A stretch of DNA of 15,657 nt, from the NCBI GenBank assembly GCA_002415335.1, contig DHXL01000224.1, positions 1 to 15,657 on the forward strand, written 5' to 3'. Source of the DNA: Oxalobacteraceae bacterium UBA5157 (lineage in GTDB: Bacteria; Pseudomonadota; Gammaproteobacteria; Burkholderiales; Burkholderiaceae_D). Below are positions 6,844 to 12,884 of this stretch, piece after piece; the stretch's first letter is position 1, and each line of letters starts with the position of its first letter. The notes below the pieces were generated by a model, which was given only the letters and a program-made list of their open reading frames with translations, was not told the DNA's origin and searched no databases. The position numbers were made by a program, and so were the translations under genes.

Positions 6844-7746
6844 ATGGCTGCAGAAGAAAAGAAAGAGTACTGGCGCTGGCAGGAAAATTGCTGGCTTGAC
6901 GAGAGCAAGGATTGGCGCGCCGCCAAGATCATCACCGCCGGCATCGACGTCGGCTCGGTCAGCTCGCAGGCGGTGATCTGCGTGGACGGCGAACTGTTCG
7001 GCTACAACAGCATGCGCACCGGTAACAACAGCCCGGACTCCGCCACCAATGCCATCAACGGCATTCTGGACAAGGCCGGCATGAAGCTGGAAGAAGTGCA
7101 CTACGTGATCGGCACCGGTTACGGCCGCGTCAACGTGCCGTTTGCGCACAAGGCGATCACCGAGATTGCCTGCCACGCACGCGGCGCCAACTATATGGGC
7201 GGCCCCACGGTGCGCACCATTCTCGACATGGGTGGCCAGGATTGCAAGGCCATCCATTGCGATGAAAAAGGCAAGGTCACCAACTTCCTGATGAACGACA
7301 AGTGCGCCGCCGGTACCGGTCGTGGCATGGAAGTGATTGCGGATCTGATGCAGATCCCGATCGCCGAGCTGGGTCCGCGTTCGTTCGATGTCGATATCGA
7401 ACCGCCGGCGGTGTCGTCGACCTGCGTGGTGTTCGCCAAGTCCGAGGCGCTCGGCTTGCTCAAGGCCGGTTACACCAAGAATAAGGTGATCGCCGCCTAT
7501 TGCCAGGCCATGGCCGAGCGGGTCGTATCGTTGATCTCGCGCATCGGTGTTGAAAATGATTTTTTCATCACTGGCGGCATCGCCAAGAACCCGGGCGTCG
7601 TCAAGCGGATTGAGCGGCTTCTCGGCACCACGGCGGTGGCGACCAAGTACGACAGCCAGATCGCCGGCGCATTGGGTGCCGCGCTGTTCGCGTACACGCT
7701 CATGCAAAAACAGGCGGCAACGGCGAAGGCGACGGTAGCGGCGTGA
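6844..7746 (+). CDS. bzdQ: Benzoyl-CoA reductase ATPase subunit BzdQ (BcrA-like)
   Basis: The protein has 300 residues and is the second ATPase/activator subunit, partner of BzdP. The phosphate loop is AGIDVGSVSSQAV (32-44), followed by DMGGQDCKAI (128-137), the typical activator motif. The cluster cysteines are Cys154 (NDKCAAGTGRG) and Cys194 (SSTCVVFAKSEA), and GGIAKNPGV (244-252) is in the C-terminal half. About 30 residues before the fold, rich in Trp and charged residues (YWRWQENCW), extend the N-terminus; BzdP has no such extension. AAGGA lies 7 bases before the ATG. It follows bzdP by 32 bp. The pair of short ATPase subunits separates this bzd type from Thauera, where BcrA is about 440 residues. 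Confidence 0.9.
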   Translation: MAAEEKKEYWRWQENCWLDESKDWRAAKIITAGIDVGSVSSQAVICVDGELFGYNSMRTGNNSPDSATNAINGILDKAGMKLEEVHYVIGTGYGRVNVPFAHKAITEIACHARGANYMGGPTVRTILDMGGQDCKAIHCDEKGKVTNFLMNDKCAAGTGRGMEVIADLMQIPIAELGPRSFDVDIEPPAVSSTCVVFAKSEALGLLKAGYTKNKVIAAYCQAMAERVVSLISRIGVENDFFITGGIAKNPGVVKRIERLLGTTAVATKYDSQIAGALGAALFAYTLMQKQAATAKATVAA

Positions 7747-7750
7747 TACC

Positions 7751-7800
7751 GGTCGCCGCGCCGGCGACCAGGACGCAGGGCACATCCGATGCGCCCTGCG
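7751..7800 (+). repeat. Two tandem perfect hairpins between bzdQ and bzdM
   Basis: The first hairpin is GGTCGCCG (7751-7758), loop CGC, CGGCGACC (7762-7769). The second is CGCAGGGC (7774-7781), an 11-base loop, GCCCTGCG (7793-7800). Both have perfect 8-bp stems and neither is followed by a T-run. They sit right after the bzdQ stop in the 116-bp gap before the ferredoxin gene. A likely effect is protection of the upstream mRNA or partial termination that lowers expression of the distal genes; this is inference from position. Confidence 0.65.
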
Positions 7801-7862
7801 CATGCTGCAAAGCAGACGAACTTATGCATTCAACGCGCACCTAGCGCCGGGAGAAACACCCC

Positions 7863-8147
7863 ATGATCGCCAACTACGGCTACAAGGATGGATCGGGCGA
7901 GTATTACATCAGCATCGATACCGACAAATGCATCGATTGCACTGCCGGACGGGCCTGCCTGACGGCGTGTCAGAAGCAGATGTTTGAAAGCATGACGGAC
8001 GACTACGACGACGAAGTCATGTCGATCAAGACCCCGTTCCGCCGCACCCTCGCGTACGACTGCGCCGACTGCAAGCCGGCGGCCGGATATACGAGTTTGC
8101 CATGCAGTACCGCGTGCACGCCGGGCGCCATCAAGCATTCGTGGTAG
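7863..8147 (+). CDS. bzdM: BzdM-type ferredoxin, electron donor to benzoyl-CoA reductase
   Basis: The protein has 94 residues and eight cysteines in two clusters of four: Cys23-x2-Cys26-x5-Cys32-x3-Cys36 and Cys67-x2-Cys70-x10-Cys81-x3-Cys85, the last followed by Thr-Pro. This suggests two [4Fe-4S] clusters, but both motifs carry insertions relative to the classical C-x2-C-x2-C-x3-C. Its position right after bzdQ matches bzdM in Azoarcus, where the ferredoxin delivers electrons to the reductase. A GGGAG ribosome binding site lies about 9 bases before the ATG. The oxidoreductase that would reduce this ferredoxin is not encoded in the window. Confidence 0.82.
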   Translation: MIANYGYKDGSGEYYISIDTDKCIDCTAGRACLTACQKQMFESMTDDYDDEVMSIKTPFRRTLAYDCADCKPAAGYTSLPCSTACTPGAIKHSW

Positions 8148-8153
8148 GCCGGT

Positions 8154-8438
8154 ATGGAACCTATCCGCTTGAGGCTGGTGAAGGATGGCCCGGAAGGCGA
8201 ACTGTTGGCGCAGGGATGGATTCTGCAGACCACGATCGGCGAGCCGCGTCTGTCGGAGATTGCCGAAAATTACCGCAACATGGGTTACGAAGTCCATGTT
8301 GTCGAACACGCGGTGGAAGCATCCGGCGACAGCTGCAACACCTGTTTTTCCGCAGATGCGGAAGTCGGGAAAATGTACGGCGACATCTATACGCGCCAGA
8401 GCGGAAATACCAAGCCGCTTGAAGACGCACTGTTCTAG
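8154..8438 (+). CDS. Small CxxC protein of unknown function in the bzd operon
   Basis: The protein has 94 residues and I do not recognise its family. It starts 6 bp after the ferredoxin stop, without a clear ribosome binding site of its own, so it is probably translationally coupled to bzdM. Its only cysteines are Cys61 and Cys64 in GDSCNTCFSAD, a pair that could bind metal or undergo redox chemistry. It has no signal peptide or membrane segment. The middle (34-56) looks like a helix followed by a beta strand (EIAENYRNMGYEVHVVEHAV). The Azoarcus bzd operon also has small genes of unknown function after bzdM (bzdS, bzdT, bzdU); whether this is one of them cannot be told from memory. A role in reductase assembly or electron transfer is speculation. 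Confidence 0.75.
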   Translation: MEPIRLRLVKDGPEGELLAQGWILQTTIGEPRLSEIAENYRNMGYEVHVVEHAVEASGDSCNTCFSADAEVGKMYGDIYTRQSGNTKPLEDALF

Positions 8439-8485
8439 CGCTGCCGGAATATCCCGCAGACCATTCAAAATCCAGGAGATTACCC

Positions 8486-8938
8486 ATGGCACTCCAAGAA
8501 CCAAACATGCGCTTGATGAAACGCGACGACCTCGATGCGGTCGCCGCGATCGACGCGCTGGTATCGAAACAGCAGCGGCGCGAGTACTACGCGCGCAAGA
8601 TCGAATCGGTGATCACCAATCCGCATAACATCAACACCTCGCTGGTGGCCGAAGTGGACGGCAGGATCGTCGGCTTCATCATGGGCGACGTCTATTTCGG
8701 TGAGTTCGGCATTCCCGAAACCAGCGCGACCATCGACACCATCGGCGTGCATCCCGACTGCCAGAACCGCGGCGTCGCGCACGACCTGATGGATCAGTTC
8801 CTGACCAATATGAAAGCGGTCGGCGTACGCCGGATTTACACACTGGTCAACTGGGACGACTTCGGTCTTGAACGATTCTTCGCCAGCCATAAATTCCAGC
8901 CGTCGAAACGCGTCAACCTGGAGCTGCAGCTGCCCTGA
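8486..8938 (+). CDS. GNAT family N-acetyltransferase
   Basis: The protein has 150 residues with a GNAT fold. Strand beta4 and the acetyl-CoA loop are visible at IDTIGVHPDCQNRGVAHDL (83-101), including the Q-N-R-G-V-A pyrophosphate-binding motif at 93-98. The C-terminal half (DFGLERFFASHKFQPSKRV) has the usual 'F...GF' type ending. AGGAG lies 8 bases before the ATG. The substrate is unknown. Two precedents in anaerobic aromatic degradation are lysine acetylation of acyl-CoA ligases by Pat in Rhodopseudomonas palustris and acetylation of aminobenzoates by BadL there. Either activity would fit the location, but neither is shown by the sequence. Confidence 0.85.
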   Translation: MALQEPNMRLMKRDDLDAVAAIDALVSKQQRREYYARKIESVITNPHNINTSLVAEVDGRIVGFIMGDVYFGEFGIPETSATIDTIGVHPDCQNRGVAHDLMDQFLTNMKAVGVRRIYTLVNWDDFGLERFFASHKFQPSKRVNLELQLP

Positions 8939-8962
8939 TACCGGCATGAAGACGGGCGCGTG

Positions 8963-9595
8963 ATGTGGATTGATACCCACTGCCATACCAAGTATTCCTA
9001 CGACAACTGGCTGGAGCCGGTGGCGCTGATTCGCCGTGCCAAGGCCTTGGGTCTGGATGGCGTCGTGATCACCGAGCACTATTCCTACGAAGCGTCGGAG
9101 CCGGTGGAAGCGATCGCGCGTGACGAGGGTTTGCTGCTGCTGCGCGGGGTCGAGATTGCCACCGAGCGCGGACATTTGCTGGCGTACGGCGTCGAGGACG
9201 ATTCATGGAACATTTGGGGGCGCGATAACTGGCTGCCGATGGCGGCGGTGATTGAGCGCGTTCGCGAACTTGGCGGGATTTGCGTGCCGGCGCATCCGTT
9301 TCGCGAGGTCGGCGTGTGCTGCCTGCTGGAAAGTCTGCTGGACGTGACCGGTATCTCCGCCGTGGAAACGCATAACGGCCATAACCAGGATGCCGATAAC
9401 GATCTGGCGATTCGCGCCGCCGCACACATGGGGTTGCCTGGCCTCGGCGGCAGCGATTGTCACAAGGTCGCGGCGGTCGGCCGTTGCGCGACCGAATTCC
9501 TGCAACCGGTCAACGACATGGCCAGCTTCATTGCCGCGATCGGGGCCGGCGCCTGTCGCGGCAGCTACTATCCGAATTATCGCAAGGATGCGTAG
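8963..9595 (+). CDS. PHP-domain metal-dependent hydrolase
   Basis: The protein has 210 residues, a stand-alone PHP domain. Metal-ligand motifs appear in order: DTHCHTKYSYD (His6, His8, Asp14), ITEH (Glu38, His39), GVEI (Glu64), GHLLAYG (His71), PAHPF (His111), ETHNG (His137) and GGSDCHK (Asp165, His167). Such proteins are trinuclear-metal phosphoesterases acting on nucleotides or small phosphates; the substrate here is unknown. A five-codon ORF (8946-8963) ends in TGATG overlapping the ATG at 8963, and a GTG at 8960 is also in frame, so the exact start is uncertain by one codon. It is the last gene on this strand before the convergent MarR gene. It is co-directional with the bzd genes and probably belongs to the same transcript. 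Confidence 0.85.
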   Translation: MWIDTHCHTKYSYDNWLEPVALIRRAKALGLDGVVITEHYSYEASEPVEAIARDEGLLLLRGVEIATERGHLLAYGVEDDSWNIWGRDNWLPMAAVIERVRELGGICVPAHPFREVGVCCLLESLLDVTGISAVETHNGHNQDADNDLAIRAAAHMGLPGLGGSDCHKVAAVGRCATEFLQPVNDMASFIAAIGAGACRGSYYPNYRKDA

Positions 9596-9610
9596 CGCGC
9601 GCTATGCGTC
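9587..9610. terminator. Near-perfect palindrome over two convergent stop codons
   Basis: GATGCGTAGCGC (9587-9598) and GCGCTATGCGTC (9599-9610) form a 12-bp inverted repeat with two G-U pairs. It contains the TAG stops of both the PHP gene (9593-9595) and the convergent MarR gene (9602-9604). It could act as a shared bidirectional termination structure, although no T-run follows on either strand, so efficiency is doubtful. Confidence 0.4.
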
Positions 9611-10066
9611 GGCACCGGTGGCGGCGGGGCCGATTTTCGACAGCAGTTTGATTAATTGCCTGATCTCGGCTTTGGATAGCGAAGCAAGGATGCGCTGCTC
9701 ATGCAGCTGGACGCGCTTGTTGGCTTTGGCCAGAAGCTGCCTGCCTTCCGGCGTCAGGAACAGGTGGTTGCTGCGGCGGTCCTTGACGGACGCTTCCCGC
9801 GCCACCAGGTTTCGCTTTTGCAGCTTGTCAAGCAGCGGTACCAGTGACGAGCGGTCCAGGCCGATTGCATTCGCGAGCCGGGTCTGGGTCAATCCTTTGT
9901 TGTGACACAAGACTTCCAGCGCGCCGAAAATGGCAGGCGTCATGTCCACATCGGCGAGTTCGCGATCGAAGTCCTTGAAGACGGTCAGCTGTGCCATCCT
10001 CAAATGATAACCGACCAGTCCGGGAAGTGCGCCGAGGTCGACGTCCGGTAATGTTTCACGTGTCAT
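9602..10066 (-). CDS. MarR-family transcriptional regulator
   Basis: The protein has 154 residues, the usual MarR length. The start at 10066 (MTRETLPDVD) is preferred because the upstream in-frame ATG at 10180 adds 38 residues that look like non-coding sequence, although an AGGA motif lies about 10-12 bases before that ATG. The winged helix is clear: recognition-helix region GLTQTRLANAIGLDRSSLVPLLDKLQ (58-83) and wing DRRSNHLFLTPEG (96-108). Helices for dimerisation flank it. It is divergent from the thioesterase-ABC operon, with an 18-bp palindrome between them, so it most likely represses that operon and is released by an aromatic acid or its CoA thioester, as known for several MarR regulators of aromatic catabolism. 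Confidence 0.88.
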   Translation of the reverse strand: MTRETLPDVDLGALPGLVGYHLRMAQLTVFKDFDRELADVDMTPAIFGALEVLCHNKGLTQTRLANAIGLDRSSLVPLLDKLQKRNLVAREASVKDRRSNHLFLTPEGRQLLAKANKRVQLHEQRILASLSKAEIRQLIKLLSKIGPAATGADA

Positions 10067-10219
10067 AGAAAGTGTAAGGATGAAGGCGTTGCGGGTGTGG
10101 TGAACAGATTGCCGATTCGGAAAGCGCAGGCTACCACAGTACCCGAAACGACGACGCTTGTTGCGACAGACTTGATCCATATCATATTGTCCTGTCTAAA
10201 TCGGTTCTCCCTATCCATT

Positions 10220-10237
10220 TAGTTTGACATCAAACTA
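10220..10237. promoter_or_regulatory. Perfect 18-bp palindrome, probable MarR operator
   Basis: TAGTTTGA-CA-TCAAACTA is a perfect inverted repeat of two 8-bp arms with a 2-bp spacer, the size typical of MarR operators. It covers the -35 hexamer (10224-10229) of the rightward promoter, so binding would exclude RNA polymerase. The divergent MarR gene is the obvious candidate regulator. Confidence 0.75.
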
Positions 10238-10251
10238 TTAATCTGTATTAT
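10224..10251 (+). promoter_or_regulatory. Sigma-70 promoter for the thioesterase-ABC operon
   Basis: A perfect TTGACA (10224-10229) and TATTAT (10246-10251, 5 of 6) are separated by 16 bases, predicting initiation near 10258. The -35 lies inside the palindromic MarR site. The transcript would have a leader of about 85 bases before the thioesterase start, holding a 17-codon ORF. Confidence 0.65.
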
Positions 10252-10286
10252 AACCCGCATACGATTCCGCATCCGGAGCGCGAATA

Positions 10287-10340
10287 ATGCCGTTCATCGA
10301 GACCGATTCCCTCGTCCCAAACTGCCGGAAGGCTGCCTAG
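10287..10340 (+). CDS. Possible 17-residue leader peptide
   Basis: This short ORF (MPFIETDSLVPNCRKAA) begins with an ATG 8 bases after GGAG (10275-10278), a better-placed ribosome binding site than that of the following gene. Its TAG (10338-10340) ends 2 bases before the thioesterase ATG, the arrangement expected for translational coupling. No run of rare or single-type codons suggests attenuation. It may be only a coupling device, or chance; no homologue is known to me. Confidence 0.4.
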   Translation: MPFIETDSLVPNCRKAA

Positions 10341-10342
10341 CC

Positions 10343-10780
10343 ATGCGCTCCTCGATCTACCGCCTGTCGGTCGAATTCGGCGATTGCGATCCGGCCAACA
10401 TCGTCTTCTATCCCAACTTCTACCGCTGGTTCGACGCCGCGACCCACCATCTTCTGAACGAGGCGGACCTGGGCTGGCAGCAGTTGCGCACGCGCTACGG
10501 GGCGGTTGGCATGCCGCTCACGGAAACCGGTGCCGTGTATATGCGGCCGGCTTGCTGCGGAGACCGGCTCGAGATCGAAACCGGCGTGGTCGCATGCGCA
10601 CGCCAGTCGCTGCGCCTGCAGCATCTGGTGCGGCGCGACGGCGAGTTGCTGGTGGAGGGCTTCGAGGTTCGTATTCTGGCTGCGACCCATCCGGACGATC
10701 CGAAGCGGCTGAGGGTGCTGGAGATAACGGACGAGATGCGTAACGCCTTGATGCAAGAGCACAACGAAGCAGGCAAGTGA
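10343..10780 (+). CDS. 4-hydroxybenzoyl-CoA thioesterase-like acyl-CoA thioesterase
   Basis: The protein has 145 residues with a hot-dog fold. The N-terminal EFGDCDPANIVFYPNFYRW (11-29) closely matches the Pseudomonas-type 4-hydroxybenzoyl-CoA thioesterase active site, with Asp16 in the place of the catalytic Asp17. It would hydrolyse an aromatic acyl-CoA to the free acid and CoA in the cytosol. It is the first full gene of the MarR-controlled unit and precedes the importer genes by 61 bp. Related genes sit in aromatic-acid CoA pathways where they prevent loss of free CoA when dead-end thioesters build up. The exact substrate (benzoyl-, hydroxybenzoyl- or another aryl-CoA) is not determined by sequence. 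Its own ribosome binding site is poorly placed, so coupling to the short ORF upstream is likely. Confidence 0.87.
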   Translation: MRSSIYRLSVEFGDCDPANIVFYPNFYRWFDAATHHLLNEADLGWQQLRTRYGAVGMPLTETGAVYMRPACCGDRLEIETGVVACARQSLRLQHLVRRDGELLVEGFEVRILAATHPDDPKRLRVLEITDEMRNALMQEHNEAGK

Positions 10781-10841
10781 AGCAAGCGGTGGCACGGCGG
10801 CAGATTTTCAATCCAATAAATTACAAGACGGAGACATAGAA

Positions 10842-11999
10842 ATGAAGAAACTCATGCTGTGGGGAGCATTGGCGCTGATGGCAGGTCAGGCATGCGCCGC
10901 GGGCGATACCATCAAGGTCGGCATGCTGGCCGAGATGTCCGGCACTTTCGCCGATTTCGGGCTGCAGATGACGAACGGTGCCAAGGCCTATATCAAGCAG
11001 CATGGCGATACTGTCGCAGGCAAGAAAATCGTGTTGATCATCAAGGACACGACCGGGCCTGCGCCCGAAGTCGCGCGGCGGCTGGCACAGGAACTGGTGG
11101 TAAAGGACGGCGTCGATTTCCTGGCCGGATTCGGCCTCACGCCGAATGCGTTCGCGGTGGCGCCGATCGCCACCGAAGCGAAGAAGCCGACCATTATCAT
11201 GAACGCGGCAACCTCGGCGATTACCACCAAGTCGCCCTACATCGCCCGCGTCTCGTTCACGCTGGCGCAGGTCACCGAGCCGATGGCGCAATGGGCTTAC
11301 AAGAGCGGACTGCGGAAGATTTATACGGTGGTTGCCGACTACGGCCCGGGCCATGACGCGGAGCAGACGTTCAAGAAAACGTTCACCGATATGGGCGGCC
11401 AAGTGGTGGGCGAGCTGCGCGTGCCGCTGGGGAATCCGGAGTTCGGACCTTTCGTGCAACGCGTCAAGGATAGCAAGCCGCAGGCGGTATTCGTGTTCGT
11501 GCCGGCCGGCCAGATGGCGGTCGGATTCATGAAGGCCTACGACGAGCGCGGTTTGGCCAAGGCCGGCATCAAGCTGCTGTCGACCGGCGACGTGACGGAT
11601 GACGGCGTGATCGATGCGCTGGGCGACAGTGCGCTGGGGGCGATTTCGACGCATCAGTATTCGGCGGCTCATCCGTCGCCCGAGAACAAGGCTTTCCTGG
11701 CCGCCTACAGCCAGGTGGACGGCAAGACGCGCCCGAACTTCATGGCGGTCGGCGGCTACGACGGCATGGCCGCGATCTATGAAGTGGCGCGTCAGCTGAA
11801 CGGCAATATCGACGGCGACAAGGCGATGCAAGTACTCAAAGGCATGAAGATCAACAGCCCGCGCGGCCCGATCGAAATCGATCCCGTCACGCGCGACATC
11901 GTGCAGAACGTCTACGTGCGCGAAGTCAAGCGGGTCGATGGCAAGCTCTATAACGTCGAGTTCGCGACGATCAGTGCGGTCAAGGATCCGGGGAAGTGA
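10842..11999 (+). CDS. HAAT-family ABC transporter periplasmic substrate-binding protein
   Basis: The protein has 385 residues. Residues 1-20 are a signal peptide (Lys-Lys start, hydrophobic core, Ala-rich end at about 18-20), so it is exported to the periplasm. The mature protein starts with the type-1 periplasmic-binding fold (IKVGMLAEMSGTFADFG, 24-40) seen in LivK/LivJ-like proteins, here of the branch found beside aromatic-acid genes. GGAG lies 8-9 bases before the ATG. It is the first of five importer genes. The partner genes and MarR control suggest an aromatic carboxylate ligand such as benzoate, methyl- or hydroxybenzoate, comparable to MbdB in Azoarcus; binding specificity is inference. 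Confidence 0.9.
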   Translation: MKKLMLWGALALMAGQACAAGDTIKVGMLAEMSGTFADFGLQMTNGAKAYIKQHGDTVAGKKIVLIIKDTTGPAPEVARRLAQELVVKDGVDFLAGFGLTPNAFAVAPIATEAKKPTIIMNAATSAITTKSPYIARVSFTLAQVTEPMAQWAYKSGLRKIYTVVADYGPGHDAEQTFKKTFTDMGGQVVGELRVPLGNPEFGPFVQRVKDSKPQAVFVFVPAGQMAVGFMKAYDERGLAKAGIKLLSTGDVTDDGVIDALGDSALGAISTHQYSAAHPSPENKAFLAAYSQVDGKTRPNFMAVGGYDGMAAIYEVARQLNGNIDGDKAMQVLKGMKINSPRGPIEIDPVTRDIVQNVYVREVKRVDGKLYNVEFATISAVKDPGK

Positions 12000-12014
12000 T
12001 GTGCGGGACCGGCC

Positions 12015-12884
12015 ATGCATGACTTCTTCGGCGTACTGTTCGACGGCTTGGCCTACGGCACCTTGCTGTTCCTGATCTCGGTCGGGCTCTCGATCACGCT
12101 CGGCCTGATGCGCTTCATCAATCTGGCGCACGGCGTATTCGCGATGACCGGCGGCTACCTGCTGGTGACGCTGATGGCGCGCGCCGGCATCGGCTTCCTG
12201 CCGGCCCTACCGATCGTGTTCGGCGTGACCGCGCTGGCCAGCCTGGTGCTCGAGCGGTGGCTGTACCGGCCGGTCTACAAGAGCACGGCGCTGGACCAGG
12301 TGCTGATGACGGTCGGGATCGTGTTCATCGCGATCGCCGGCGCCAACTATTTCTGGGGACCGGGTCAGCAACCGGTCGTGCTGCCGGCCGCGCTGAAAGG
12401 ACAGCTCCCGTTGTTCGGACTCGATCTGTCACGGTACCGGCTGTTCCTGATGGCGGTCGGCGCGATCATCACGCTGGCGCTGGTCTGCGGACTTGAGCGG
12501 ACCCGCTTCGGCGCCATGATCCGCGCGTCGGTCGACAACCAGCGCACTGCCCGGTCGATGGGCATCCGGGTCGAGCGGGTATTCCAGATCACGTTTGCGC
12601 TTGGCAGCGGGCTGGCCGGGCTGGGCGGCGCGCTCGGCATCGACGTACTGGGGCTGGATCCGTATTTTGCGCTCAAGTACCTCGTGTATTTTCTACTGGT
12701 CGTCGTGGTAGGGGGCCCGGGGTCGATCATCGGCACCTTGCTGGCGGCACTGCTGCTGGGCGTGGCCGACATCGCCGGCAAATATTACGTGCCGCAGATC
12801 GGTGCGTTCGTGATTTACGCCGCCATGATCGTACTGTTGCTGTTGTTCCCGCATGGCCTGCTGGGACGGAGAAATGCAAGATGA
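12015..12884 (+). CDS. livH: HAAT-family ABC transporter permease, LivH-like
   Basis: The protein has 289 residues, mostly hydrophobic with about eight membrane segments. The signature SITLGLMRFINLAHGVFAMTGGY (26-48) is typical of LivH permeases, and the EAA-like cytoplasmic loop lies around ERTRFGAMIRASVDNQRTARSMGI in the second half. It starts 15 bp after the binding-protein stop. Its stop overlaps the next ATG by 4 bases (ATGA), which indicates coupled translation of the two permeases. The symbol gives the family only; the substrate is probably an aromatic acid rather than leucine. Confidence 0.9.
   Translation: MHDFFGVLFDGLAYGTLLFLISVGLSITLGLMRFINLAHGVFAMTGGYLLVTLMARAGIGFLPALPIVFGVTALASLVLERWLYRPVYKSTALDQVLMTVGIVFIAIAGANYFWGPGQQPVVLPAALKGQLPLFGLDLSRYRLFLMAVGAIITLALVCGLERTRFGAMIRASVDNQRTARSMGIRVERVFQITFALGSGLAGLGGALGIDVLGLDPYFALKYLVYFLLVVVVGGPGSIIGTLLAALLLGVADIAGKYYVPQIGAFVIYAAMIVLLLLFPHGLLGRRNAR

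Noticed and set aside
10067..10180. N-terminal 38-residue extension of the MarR protein
   Set aside because: The Arg/Asn-rich stretch is unlike the family, would overlap the leader of the gene, and makes the protein longer than usual for MarR; the ATG at 10066 gives the typical length.
10821..12131. Minus-strand open frame of about 436 codons opposite the binding-protein gene
   Set aside because: Antisense shadow in GC-rich DNA; the plus strand has a signal peptide and a periplasmic-binding fold.
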